Assembly: GCA_041744735.1 (NCBI GenBank) | Contig: JBGTKH010000416.1 | Location: 1-10,729, forward strand | Direction of reading: 5' to 3' | Length of the DNA: 10,729 bases | Source of the DNA: JBGTKH01 sp041744735 | GTDB lineage: Bacteria; Planctomycetota; Planctomycetia; Pirellulales; Pirellulaceae | Shown here: piece after piece, positions 1-5,689 of the stretch | Layout: each line of letters starts with the position of its first letter | Numbering within the stretch: the stretch's first letter is position 1 | Translations under genes and position numbers: made by a program | Notes under the pieces: model-generated | What the model saw: the letters and a program-made list of their open reading frames with translations, nothing else | Databases searched by the model: none | What the model was told of the DNA's origin: nothing

Positions 1-348
1 TGCTTGGTATTCGGCTATCAGAACCCGGCGCATTTTTACTACGTGCATTTGGGCAAGAAGACCGACGACCACGCCAACCAGATCTTCATTGTCAACGACG
101 CGCCGCGGACCAAGATTTCGCTGAAGACCACGCCCGGCACCGACTGGGACGAAAAGTGGCACCACGTCCGCATCGTCCGCCGCACCGCAGACGGCACGAT
201 CGAGATCTACTACGACGACCTGAAAACGCCGGTGATGGTCGCCAAGGACAAGACGTTCACTTGGGGACAAGTCGGCCTCGGCACGTTCGACGACACCAGC
301 GACTGGGACGATTTTCAATTGTGTGGCGTGAAGGTCACCAAACCGTAA
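1..348 (+). CDS. ConA/LamG-like (DUF1080-type) domain protein, C-terminal part
   Basis: This gene enters from the left edge in frame 1 with no start visible, and stops at TAA 346-348. The 115 visible residues read as the end of a beta-sandwich: HFYYVHLGKKTDDHANQIF, then a WHHVRIVR strand, IEIYYDD and a closing WGQVGLGTFDDTSDWDDFQL. This pattern is usual for the concanavalin-A-like domains of the 3-keto-disaccharide hydrolase / DUF1080 or LamG type, which are abundant in planctomycete secreted proteins and often linked to glycan binding or cleavage. Catalytic residues cannot be judged from this fragment. The domain ends within a few residues of the stop, so nothing follows it. A TTG at position 4 is in frame but lies inside the domain and is not a credible start. 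The family call is from memory of sequence patterns; substrate is unknown. Confidence 0.8.
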   Translation, partial: CLVFGYQNPAHFYYVHLGKKTDDHANQIFIVNDAPRTKISLKTTPGTDWDEKWHHVRIVRRTADGTIEIYYDDLKTPVMVAKDKTFTWGQVGLGTFDDTSDWDDFQLCGVKVTKP

Positions 349-481
349 TCGGTTGGGAAGGTAGGGCAGACTCTTCGGATTATTCTGGTTTTAACGAAAG
401 TTCCGATTGAGCTGTGTCCGATACTTTGGCTGTCAACCGGCTCCGTCTTGGCGGCGGGGCGTTGGTGACCGCACATTTGTT

Positions 482-485
482 GAGG
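482..485 (+). promoter_or_regulatory. Ribosome binding site deciding the 493 start
   Basis: GAGG sits 7 bases before the ATG at 493 and supports this start. The ATG is directly followed by a credible signal peptide. Confidence 0.55.
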
Positions 486-492
486 ACCACCC

Positions 493-1791
493 ATGAATGT
501 CTTCCGGCGAATTTTTGGTGTTTCGTCACTTGGCTGTCTGACGATCACGCTGGCATTGATAGCGAGCGATGCGGCAGCACAATCCAACTTGCTGCGTCCG
601 ACGCCGATGCGCGCGGAGCCGCAGGCGGAAAATGCGCCGCGGCCCGCCGAACGCCAAGTCAGCACTCCGCAGGCTCAGCCGCCAACGACGCGCACCACAC
701 GCTCGCAGTATCCAGTGCGTCAGGCGTCCGCTCAGCGACCGGCGTCGTACGGATTTGGCAGCGGGCGGCCGGTGGCGACGGGATTCGTGCCGCGGCACGA
801 GCGCGTGATCGGCACCGGTATCAGCCGACAACCCGCGCCCGAGCCGATGCCCGCGGAAACGATCTATGAAGAAATCCCCGGCGACATGCATTATGAAGGG
901 ACTTATTTCGAGGGCGAGGTTTTGGATCATGAATGCGGCGGATCGTGCTGCCGAGGCTGTTTGATTCCTTGCCCCAGCCTGTGCTTCAACAACACGGAAG
1001 CGTTCGCCGGCGTGCAAGGTTTTAAGGGGCCGTTGAACCTCGGAGCCGACGGCAGCTTCGGATTCCATGAGGGTTTGAATTGGACGAATACCTTGCCGTG
1101 CCTGCCATGTAGCAACCTTTCCACGCAGTTTGGATTTCAAGCGGTGCAGAGCAACCTATCGGGCTCGTTCTTCTCCACGGACAGTCGGGAGCAGTGGTTC
1201 GTGACGGGCGGCTTGTTCCGCCGAGTGGACTGTGGGCTGCAGGGCGGCCTGGTCGTGGATTATCTGCGCGACGAATCGTTCTTCGAGATGGACCTGATTC
1301 AGTTGCGCGGCGAAGTCAGTTTCGTTCGCCCCTGTCGCCACGAGATCGGTTTCTCGTTTGCGGTATCGGTGGAGTCCGACGAGGTGACATTCAACGATCG
1401 AGGTAATTTTCAGCAGCTCTATGGCCAGCAGCTTGGTACACAACGTGTCGAGTCGACCGACCTGTATTCGTTCTTCTATCGCCGGCGGTTCGATTGCGGC
1501 GGGCAGGGCCGTCTGTTCGGCGGCTTCACGGGCGAAAGCGACGGGCTGCTGGGCGGCGACATTTGGCTGCCGATCAATAACTGCTGGTCGCTCCAGGCCG
1601 ATTTCACCTACCTGATTCCACCAGACGACGCGGCCCCCTTCGGCAGCTTTAACGAATCGTGGAATGTGGCGTTCAACCTAGTTTGGTCTCGCGGCGGCCG
1701 GCTCGGGCACGGAGGCGGCCATAAGCGCCCGTTGTTCAACGTGGCCAACAACGGCAGCTTCCTAACACACTTTGTGACTCCGATTCCGTAA
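493..1791 (+). CDS. DUF6666-like secreted/outer-envelope protein (planctomycete)
   Basis: The protein has 432 residues. Residues 1-29 form a signal peptide (basic MNVFRR, hydrophobic core, likely cleavage after SDAAA). Residues 31-120 are a low-complexity Pro/Ala/Arg/Gln linker. A cysteine cluster follows (C148, C152, C153, C156, C160, C164). From about residue 168 comes the conserved region: EAFAGVQGFKGPLNLG, GSFGFHEGLNW, WFVTGGLFRR, GLQGGLVVDYLRD, a long series of alternating strands, and RPLFNVANNGSFL near the end. This layout matches the planctomycete family I know as DUF6666. The strand-rich body ending in an aromatic-containing strand suggests a beta-barrel or beta-sandwich at the outer envelope, but that is inference and its function is unknown. 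It appears to be a single-gene unit: 144 bases separate it from the gene before, and a strong palindrome follows the stop by 3 bases. Confidence 0.85.
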   Translation: MNVFRRIFGVSSLGCLTITLALIASDAAAQSNLLRPTPMRAEPQAENAPRPAERQVSTPQAQPPTTRTTRSQYPVRQASAQRPASYGFGSGRPVATGFVPRHERVIGTGISRQPAPEPMPAETIYEEIPGDMHYEGTYFEGEVLDHECGGSCCRGCLIPCPSLCFNNTEAFAGVQGFKGPLNLGADGSFGFHEGLNWTNTLPCLPCSNLSTQFGFQAVQSNLSGSFFSTDSREQWFVTGGLFRRVDCGLQGGLVVDYLRDESFFEMDLIQLRGEVSFVRPCRHEIGFSFAVSVESDEVTFNDRGNFQQLYGQQLGTQRVESTDLYSFFYRRRFDCGGQGRLFGGFTGESDGLLGGDIWLPINNCWSLQADFTYLIPPDDAAPFGSFNESWNVAFNLVWSRGGRLGHGGGHKRPLFNVANNGSFLTHFVTPIP

Positions 1792-1794
1792 CGC

Positions 1795-1866
1795 GTAGCC
1801 GAATTCGCCAGAATTTGGCGGGTCTTGTGTTGAAGTCGAAGGCCAAATTCTGGCGAATTCGGCTAC
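1795..1866. repeat. Inverted pair of REP-like elements (BIME-like), also a possible terminator
   Basis: Two perfect 25-base inverted arms (1795-1819 and 1842-1866) flank a 22-base spacer. Each arm begins (reading inwards) with GTAG, followed by its own small hairpin: CCGAATTC, loop GCCA, GAATTTGG. It begins 3 bases after the stop of the 493-1791 gene and can fold as one 25-bp hairpin, so it may end transcription on either strand. A GTAG tetranucleotide 5' of a palindrome is the known signature of REPs handled by REP-associated tyrosine transposases. A covarying third copy lies at 2559-2582. Confidence 0.8.
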
Positions 1867-1893
1867 AAATTGGGGCAGAACGGGGCAACCGTA

Positions 1894-1925
1894 GAAACCC
1901 GGCTACTGAAAAGCAGCCGGGTTTC
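1894..1925. repeat. 11-bp hairpin just upstream of the HAD gene
   Basis: The arms GAAACCCGGCT (1894-1904) and AGCCGGGTTTC (1915-1925) are perfect complements around a 10-base loop. The hairpin ends 25 bases before the start codon at 1951 and is followed by only a short T-containing stretch (ATTTC). It could be a terminator for upstream transcription, a structured leader, or another extragenic palindrome. It too is preceded by GTAG (1891-1894, overlapping the stem by one base). Confidence 0.6.
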
Positions 1926-1950
1926 ATTTCGCGCACAACGCAGCATAGCG

Positions 1951-2562
1951 ATGACCATCGAAGCTTTGATTTTCGACTGCGACGGCACGCTGACCGATTC
2001 GATGCCGCTGCATTACATCTCGTGGAGCACAACGCTCGCGCGGTTCGGCATCCTGTTCACCGAGCAGCGCTTCTACGAACTAGCCGGCACGCCGACGGAA
2101 AAGATTGTCACGCTGCTCGCCGCCGAACAAGCGGTTTCGATCGATCCGCAGCAAGTCACGCGCGAGAAGGCCGACGAGTTTCTGAAGCTGCTCGACAAGG
2201 TCGAGCCCATCACGGCCGTGGCGGAAATCGTGCGGCAGAACCGCGGGCGGCTGAAGATGGCCGTGGCCAGCGGCAGCGCCCGGCAAGTGGTCGAAATGCA
2301 GCTTCGACACATCGGCATGGACGGCTGGTTCGACGCCGTCGTGGCCGCGGAAGATACCGAGCGGCACAAACCCGAGCCCGACGTGTTCCTGGAAGCCGCC
2401 CGGCGGCTGAACGTCCCCGCTGACCGCTGCTGTGTCTACGAAGATTCCGACCTGGGGATCGAAGCCGCCCGCCGCGCCGGCATGCAATGGGTCGACATCC
2501 GCCAATTCCACACACCCCGCCGTGTCACCAAGCCTACAACATCGGGAAACACACTGTCGTAG
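1951..2562 (+). CDS. HAD-IA sugar-phosphate phosphatase, YqaB / beta-phosphoglucomutase-like
   Basis: The protein has 203 residues and all four HAD motifs are intact. Motif I is DCDGTLTDS (nucleophile D9, acid/base D11). Motif II is S108 in VASGS. Motif III is K140 in HKPEPD. Motif IV is YEDSDLGIEAARRAGM with E164, D165 and D167. The helical cap lies between motifs I and II, with AGTPTEKI and a REK helix resembling the E. coli YqaB cap, and the end (WVDIRQF) matches YqaB's C-terminus. The enzyme therefore likely hydrolyses a small sugar phosphate such as fructose-1-phosphate in the cytoplasm. Mutase activity is less likely, and the exact substrate cannot be read from sequence. ATG 1951 is chosen because the HAD fold starts at once (MTIEALIFDCDG); an upstream in-frame ATG at 1870 would translate through the hairpin at 1894-1925. 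There is no clear Shine-Dalgarno. The stop codon TAG is part of the GTAG of the next REP copy. Confidence 0.88.
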   Translation: MTIEALIFDCDGTLTDSMPLHYISWSTTLARFGILFTEQRFYELAGTPTEKIVTLLAAEQAVSIDPQQVTREKADEFLKLLDKVEPITAVAEIVRQNRGRLKMAVASGSARQVVEMQLRHIGMDGWFDAVVAAEDTERHKPEPDVFLEAARRLNVPADRCCVYEDSDLGIEAARRAGMQWVDIRQFHTPRRVTKPTTSGNTLS

Positions 2563-2582
2563 CCGAAGTCGTCAGACTTTGG
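2559..2582 (+). repeat. Single REP-like element overlapping the HAD stop codon
   Basis: GTAG (2559-2562), then CCGAAGTC, loop GTCA and GACTTTGG. It has the same architecture as each arm of the pair at 1795-1866. The two differing stem positions compensate each other (T-A there, G-C here), and the G-T wobble is kept. This indicates selection for the fold or a related subfamily of the same repeat. Confidence 0.65.
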
Positions 2583-2884
2583 ACGCAACAACTGTTTGAG
2601 AAGGCCAAGGTGGAGGACAAGGTGGGTCGGATTCTCCGCGTCCACCGCCTGCTCGATGTCGATTAGCAGCGCACCCGTCCGGCCATTTGCCCTTGTGAGG
2701 AATGAGGTCTTGTTTTCGTCGGTTGGCTAACTAGACTGGAACAAGGCCGGTGTCGCGCAAAGCGATTCCTTTTGTGCGTCGTCCATCAGAATGGATGAAC
2801 ATGGAAGGCGATGCTGGTCGATTTTCAGATAGTGTGTAGCAAGACTCAGGTTGTGAACTCTTGACAAACGAGGGAGGTTGCATC
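2583..2884. other. Intergenic region with a short coding-like tail, no intact gene
   Basis: Apart from the REP copy at its left end, I see no intact gene here. One plus frame ending at TAG 2664-2666 has coding-like composition (LWTQQLFEKAKVEDKVGRI is part of it). It passes through the REP copy in frame and has no start of its own, so it may be the end of a decayed gene. I could not assign it to a family. From 2667 to 2860 nothing is recognisable. A TTGACA at 2861-2866 is too close to the 2885 start to serve as its -35 box. Confidence 0.4.
2872..2877 (+). promoter_or_regulatory. Ribosome binding site deciding the 2885 start
   Basis: GGGAGG lies 7 bases before ATG 2885. It favours that start over an in-frame TTG at 2861, which would put extra residues in front of the Tat signal. 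Confidence 0.65.
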
Positions 2885-3463
2885 ATGGCCACTCAGCGCA
2901 GGCGCGCGGGAACCTCGCGAAGACGGTTTTTGCTCGACGTCGGCGTCGGCTCGGTCGTGGCGGCAAGTGGATTGGCCGACGTCGACTTTACGTTGGCCGG
3001 CAAGCCCACCACCAATTTCGCGAGGCCTCTTGGCTTAAGCATCAAACCGGATCTGCGCATTGCCGGCGGCGTACTGCTGGTCACCCCGCAGGCGAAGTAT
3101 CTGGTCTTCAAGGCGCTTTGGGGTGAGGACATCCTCGATTCGGTAGAAGCGGGCACGGCCGTGATCGAGTTGCAGGGTTGTTGGGCAACCCGCTTCCGAT
3201 ATTCGGGTGGCGAACCGGAGGCGGACGACGCCTGCCTAGCCGACACGTTGGAGATCTGCAATGCCTACGAGGTGCAGAACTCATCGTGGCTGCAGCGGGT
3301 TCAGGGCGCGCTGCCGCGGAACAGTCGCCGTTTGCCGAGTATGCGGCACTTCGTGTTTACGTTTTTCTCGACGTCGTTTGAGTGCCTGGCGGAAGGATTG
3401 AACGTGGACGTTCGGTTTAAACCGTTTGCGGAAATCGCCGCCCCACTTTATGCACCCACATGA
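2885..3463 (+). CDS. Tat-signal protein of unknown function
   Basis: The protein has 192 residues. Residues 1-31 look like a twin-arginine signal: basic N-terminus, S-R-R-R-F-L-L at 11-17, then a hydrophobic stretch VGVGSVVAASGLA. The mature part has no family I recognise. It shows alternating strands (LRIAGGVLLVT, KYLVFKALWG, TAVIELQGCW, RHFVFTFFSTSFECLAE), four cysteines (C99, C117, C125, C167) and a conserved-looking aromatic end. The Tat signal suggests export in folded state, perhaps with a cofactor or as a complex, but no cofactor motif is visible. It lies 248 bases before the DUF6916-like gene, separated by a long hairpin, so it probably is not in the same transcript as the collar cassette; a functional link by position alone is weak. 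Gene call is firm because of the strong RBS and signal; function is unknown. Confidence 0.75.
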   Translation: MATQRRRAGTSRRRFLLDVGVGSVVAASGLADVDFTLAGKPTTNFARPLGLSIKPDLRIAGGVLLVTPQAKYLVFKALWGEDILDSVEAGTAVIELQGCWATRFRYSGGEPEADDACLADTLEICNAYEVQNSSWLQRVQGALPRNSRRLPSMRHFVFTFFSTSFECLAEGLNVDVRFKPFAEIAAPLYAPT

Positions 3464-3511
3464 CGTCGTCTGCTGCTGACGGTCACTTGACGCACCCAAC
3501 GCGGGGTGAAA

Positions 3512-3587
3512 GGGTGGCTGGGGCTGAGTCCGCGAAGCCCCAGCTTGCGACGCACTGGGGCTTCGCGGACTCAGCCCCAAGCCACCC
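3512..3587. repeat. Long (about 31 bp) extragenic inverted repeat
   Basis: The arms 3512-3542 and 3556-3587 are complementary over 31 positions, with a single unpaired base in the right arm, around a 13-base loop. Each arm can also fold alone: CTGGGGCT, 10-base loop, AGCCCCAG in the left arm, with the mirror image on the right. There is no T-tract, so a classical intrinsic terminator is not implied, although the hairpin could block read-through from the 2885-3463 gene into the cassette. The near-identity of the arms points to a recent or maintained repeat unit. Confidence 0.8.
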
Positions 3588-3711
3588 AATGCTGATTAGC
3601 CAGCACGATGTGGTGTACCAGCCACGCGTCCACCCTTGCATTGCGCGTTCGTGGCGGCTAGATTCATTCCTCGCGCACTATGTTCAGTTCGTTTTCGCGG
3701 GATGGACAGCG

Positions 3712-4017
3712 ATGCTGGAACAGCTTTGTCAGGCAACTTTCGCCGAGCACCTAGGAACGGTGTTTCAGATTCAAGCGGGTCATTCGCAGCCGATCAAACT
3801 TCGCCTATTCGAGGCGACGGTGATTGGGGCGGCGAATCCGCAGCACCAAGAGATGCCGCGCGAGCCGTTTTCGCTGTTGTTCCACGGCCCCCAGAATTCC
3901 TGCCTACCGCAACGCATCTACCAGCTCACGCACGAGAAGCTACCAGCGCTGGATCTGTTTCTGGTCCCGATTGGCCCGGACGAACATGGCATGCGTTATC
4001 AGGCAATCTTTACGTAG
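3712..4017 (+). CDS. DUF6916-like small protein at the head of the tail-collar cassette
   Basis: The protein has 101 residues and no signal peptide or membrane segment. The end is diagnostic: REPFSLLFHGP at 50-60, a LPQRIYQLTHEKL stretch, then LDLFLVPIGPDEHGMRYQAIF at 80-100. I know this pattern as DUF6916, small proteins commonly found just before tail-collar genes in bacterial genomes. It reads as a compact beta protein, and its role is unknown. ATG 3712 fits family length and has a GGGA 9 bases upstream; the frame stays open upstream to about 3460, but that part reads through the long hairpin and looks non-coding. The next gene starts 37 bases after its stop, so the two are likely co-transcribed. 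A weak promoter-like pair (TTGCAT 3636, TAGATT 3659, 17-base spacing) lies upstream and is not convincing. Confidence 0.78.
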   Translation: MLEQLCQATFAEHLGTVFQIQAGHSQPIKLRLFEATVIGAANPQHQEMPREPFSLLFHGPQNSCLPQRIYQLTHEKLPALDLFLVPIGPDEHGMRYQAIFT

Positions 4018-4041
4018 TAGCGCGGTGGAAAACAAACTCTG

Positions 4042-4048
4042 AAAGGAG
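4042..4048 (+). promoter_or_regulatory. Strong ribosome binding site of the first collar gene
   Basis: AAAGGAG lies 6 bases before ATG 4055. It is the best Shine-Dalgarno in the window and suggests high expression. Confidence 0.7.
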
Positions 4049-4054
4049 CTGCTC

Positions 4055-4564
4055 ATGGCCGAACCGTTTCTCAGTGAAATCCGGATCATGTCGTTCGCAT
4101 TCGCGCCCAAGGGCTGGGCGCTGTGCAACGGACAACTACTGCCCATCAACCAGAACCAGGCGCTGTTTTCTCTGCTGGGAACAACCTTTGGCGGCGACGG
4201 GCGCGTGAACTTCGCCCTGCCCGACTATCGCGGCCGCACACCGATTCACGTCGGCAGCGGCCATACCTTGGGCGAACGCGGCGGCGAACAATCGCACACG
4301 CTGTCCATCGCCGAGTTGCCGACGCATGTGCACGTTTTGAGTGCCTCGTCGCAGGACGGGAATGCTCCTGTACCGTTCGGGCCAGCGGGCAATGTCCTGG
4401 CGCGAACGGTCAATAACGTGTACAACAATCCAAACAACTTAGTGGCCCTGAATGCGGGAACCGTCGCGAACACGGGCGGCAGCCAGGCGCATCTGAACAT
4501 GCAGCCATTCTTGACGCTCAGTTTCTGCATCGCGCTGCAGGGAATTTTCCCGTCCCCCAACTAG
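4055..4564 (+). CDS. Phage tail collar domain protein (MdpB-like), paralog 1
   Basis: The protein has 169 residues. Residues 6-62 carry the tail collar domain: EIRIMSFAFAPKGWALCNGQ, LFSLLGTTFGGDGR and NFALPDYRGRTP. The middle has GERGGEQ and an HVH motif at 91-93. The end is GGSQAHLNMQPFLTLSFCIA and a GIFPSP terminus. Bacterial proteins with this layout are annotated as microcystin-dependent protein (MdpB)-like or 'phage tail protein'. In phage T4 short tail fibre gp12, an HxH in the receptor-binding part binds a metal ion in a trimer, and the HVH here may do the same (inference). There is no signal peptide, so it is cytoplasmic or exported by an unknown route. It lacks the trimeric shaft of true fibres. 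It is the first of three tandem paralogs; the gap to the next is 11 bases. Confidence 0.92.
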   Translation: MAEPFLSEIRIMSFAFAPKGWALCNGQLLPINQNQALFSLLGTTFGGDGRVNFALPDYRGRTPIHVGSGHTLGERGGEQSHTLSIAELPTHVHVLSASSQDGNAPVPFGPAGNVLARTVNNVYNNPNNLVALNAGTVANTGGSQAHLNMQPFLTLSFCIALQGIFPSPN

Positions 4565-4575
4565 AGGAGATAACC

Positions 4576-5079
4576 GTGGCACAACCCTATGTCGGAGAAG
4601 TTCGAATGTTTGCTGGCAACTTCGCCCCCGCCGGCTGGATGTTCTGCGAGGGGCAGTTGCTCGCCATTTCGGAAAACGAAACGCTGTTTCAATTGATCGG
4701 TACTACCTACGGCGGCGATGGGCAATCAACGTTTGCGCTGCCGGATCTTCGGGGACGACTGCCGCTGCATCAAGGCAACGGCTTCGTTCTCGCGGAAACG
4801 GGGGGCGCTGAAGAGATCACGCTTACGGTCAATCAAATTGCGTCCCACACGCACCCGATGCTGGCAACGACCGCAGCCGGTAATGATCCAAACCCCGCGG
4901 GCAAGGTCACCGGCGAGGTGACCACGGGCGACATTTACCTGGAAGACAACCCGTCGGTCAGTATGGCCCCGCAGTCGATTAGTTCGGTCGGGGGCAGCCA
5001 GCCGCACACGAATTTCCAGCCGTATCTTTGCATCAACTTTATCATCTCGCTGTTCGGAATTTTCCCGTCGCCAACCTAA
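4576..5079 (+). CDS. Phage tail collar domain protein (MdpB-like), paralog 2
   Basis: The protein has 167 residues with the same plan as its neighbours. The collar domain spans 6-62 (EVRMFAGNFAPAGWMFCEGQ, LIGTTYGGDGQ, TFALPDLRGRLP), followed by ETGGAEE, HTH at 91-93 and GGSQPHTNFQPYLCINF, ending in GIFPSPT. The start is GTG 4576, supported by AGAGGAG at 4563-4569, which overlaps the stop codon of paralog 1; translational coupling is likely. It is more divergent than paralogs 1 and 3 are from each other: ENETLFQ replaces QNxALFS, the APxGW segment lacks the lysine, and ISLFGIF replaces IALQGIF. This may mark a separate position in a hetero-oligomer (inference). No signal peptide. Confidence 0.92.
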   Translation: MAQPYVGEVRMFAGNFAPAGWMFCEGQLLAISENETLFQLIGTTYGGDGQSTFALPDLRGRLPLHQGNGFVLAETGGAEEITLTVNQIASHTHPMLATTAAGNDPNPAGKVTGEVTTGDIYLEDNPSVSMAPQSISSVGGSQPHTNFQPYLCINFIISLFGIFPSPT

Positions 5080-5091
5080 GGAGAAACAACT

Positions 5092-5613
5092 ATGGCAGAC
5101 CCCTTTGTCGCTGAAATTCGCATCTTCCCCTTCAACTTCGCCCCGAAGGGCTGGGCTTGGTGTGACGGACAACTCCTACCCCTGAGCCAGAATACGGCGT
5201 TGTTCTCCTTGCTCGGCACGACTTATGGCGGTAACGGCAAGTCCAATTTCGCGCTCCCGAACTTACAGGGGAGCGCCCCGATGCATCCCGGCCAAGGCCC
5301 CGGACTGTCACTGCACGACCTGGGAGAAACCGGCGGTTCGGAGACGGTGACGCTGCTGGAATCTGAAATCCCGGCGCACTCGCACGCGCTGCGCGGTAAT
5401 AACACCTTAGGTGACACGCCCATCCCGGCTGGCAATACGCTGGCCCGCGCGACCTACAGCCTCTATCAACAGACGGTCAACGCGAATTTGGTCTCGATGG
5501 CTCCACAAGCGTTGCCGCCCGCGGGCGGTGATCAGCCGCACAACAATATGATGCCGTACCTGACGTGCTACTTCTGCATTGCCTTGCAAGGCGTGTTTCC
5601 GCCGCGCACCTAA
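5092..5613 (+). CDS. Phage tail collar domain protein (MdpB-like), paralog 3
   Basis: The protein has 173 residues. The collar domain spans 6-62 (EIRIFPFNFAPKGWAWCDGQ, LFSLLGTTYGGNGK, NFALPNLQG), followed by GETGGSE, HSH at 96-98, GGDQPHNNMMPYLTCYFCIA and a GVFPP end. A small insertion around residues 66-76 (PGQGPGLSLHD) accounts for the greater length and shifts the HxH by five. ATG 5092 is preceded by TAAGGAGA (5077-5084), which contains the stop codon of paralog 2, again suggesting coupling. No signal peptide or shaft. It differs from paralog 1 mainly in the variable middle (residues 100-140), the part expected to be surface-exposed in a receptor-binding head. Family call is firm; function in this host is unknown. 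Confidence 0.92.
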   Translation: MADPFVAEIRIFPFNFAPKGWAWCDGQLLPLSQNTALFSLLGTTYGGNGKSNFALPNLQGSAPMHPGQGPGLSLHDLGETGGSETVTLLESEIPAHSHALRGNNTLGDTPIPAGNTLARATYSLYQQTVNANLVSMAPQALPPAGGDQPHNNMMPYLTCYFCIALQGVFPPRT

Positions 5614-5689
5614 ACCCAAATGCTCGCGGGACCGGCTGGCTCCGCGGTTGATGCGGCCGTATTTCGACGCCGTTACGTTACTCAACCCC

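Noticed and set aside
338..357. Weak hairpin (CCAAACCG / CGGTTGGG) over the stop codon of the first gene
   Set aside because: The stem has a mismatch, overlaps the stop codon and has no T-tract; too weak to call a terminator.
526..1443. Minus-strand open frames of 204 and 95 codons
   Set aside because: They lie antisense to the DUF6666-like gene, have arginine-rich composition typical of shadow frames in GC-rich DNA, and show no RBS or domain.
4055..5613. Collar genes as evidence of a prophage or tailocin
   Set aside because: No other structural, lysis, replication or integration gene is present. MdpB-like collar proteins are common in bacteria outside prophages.
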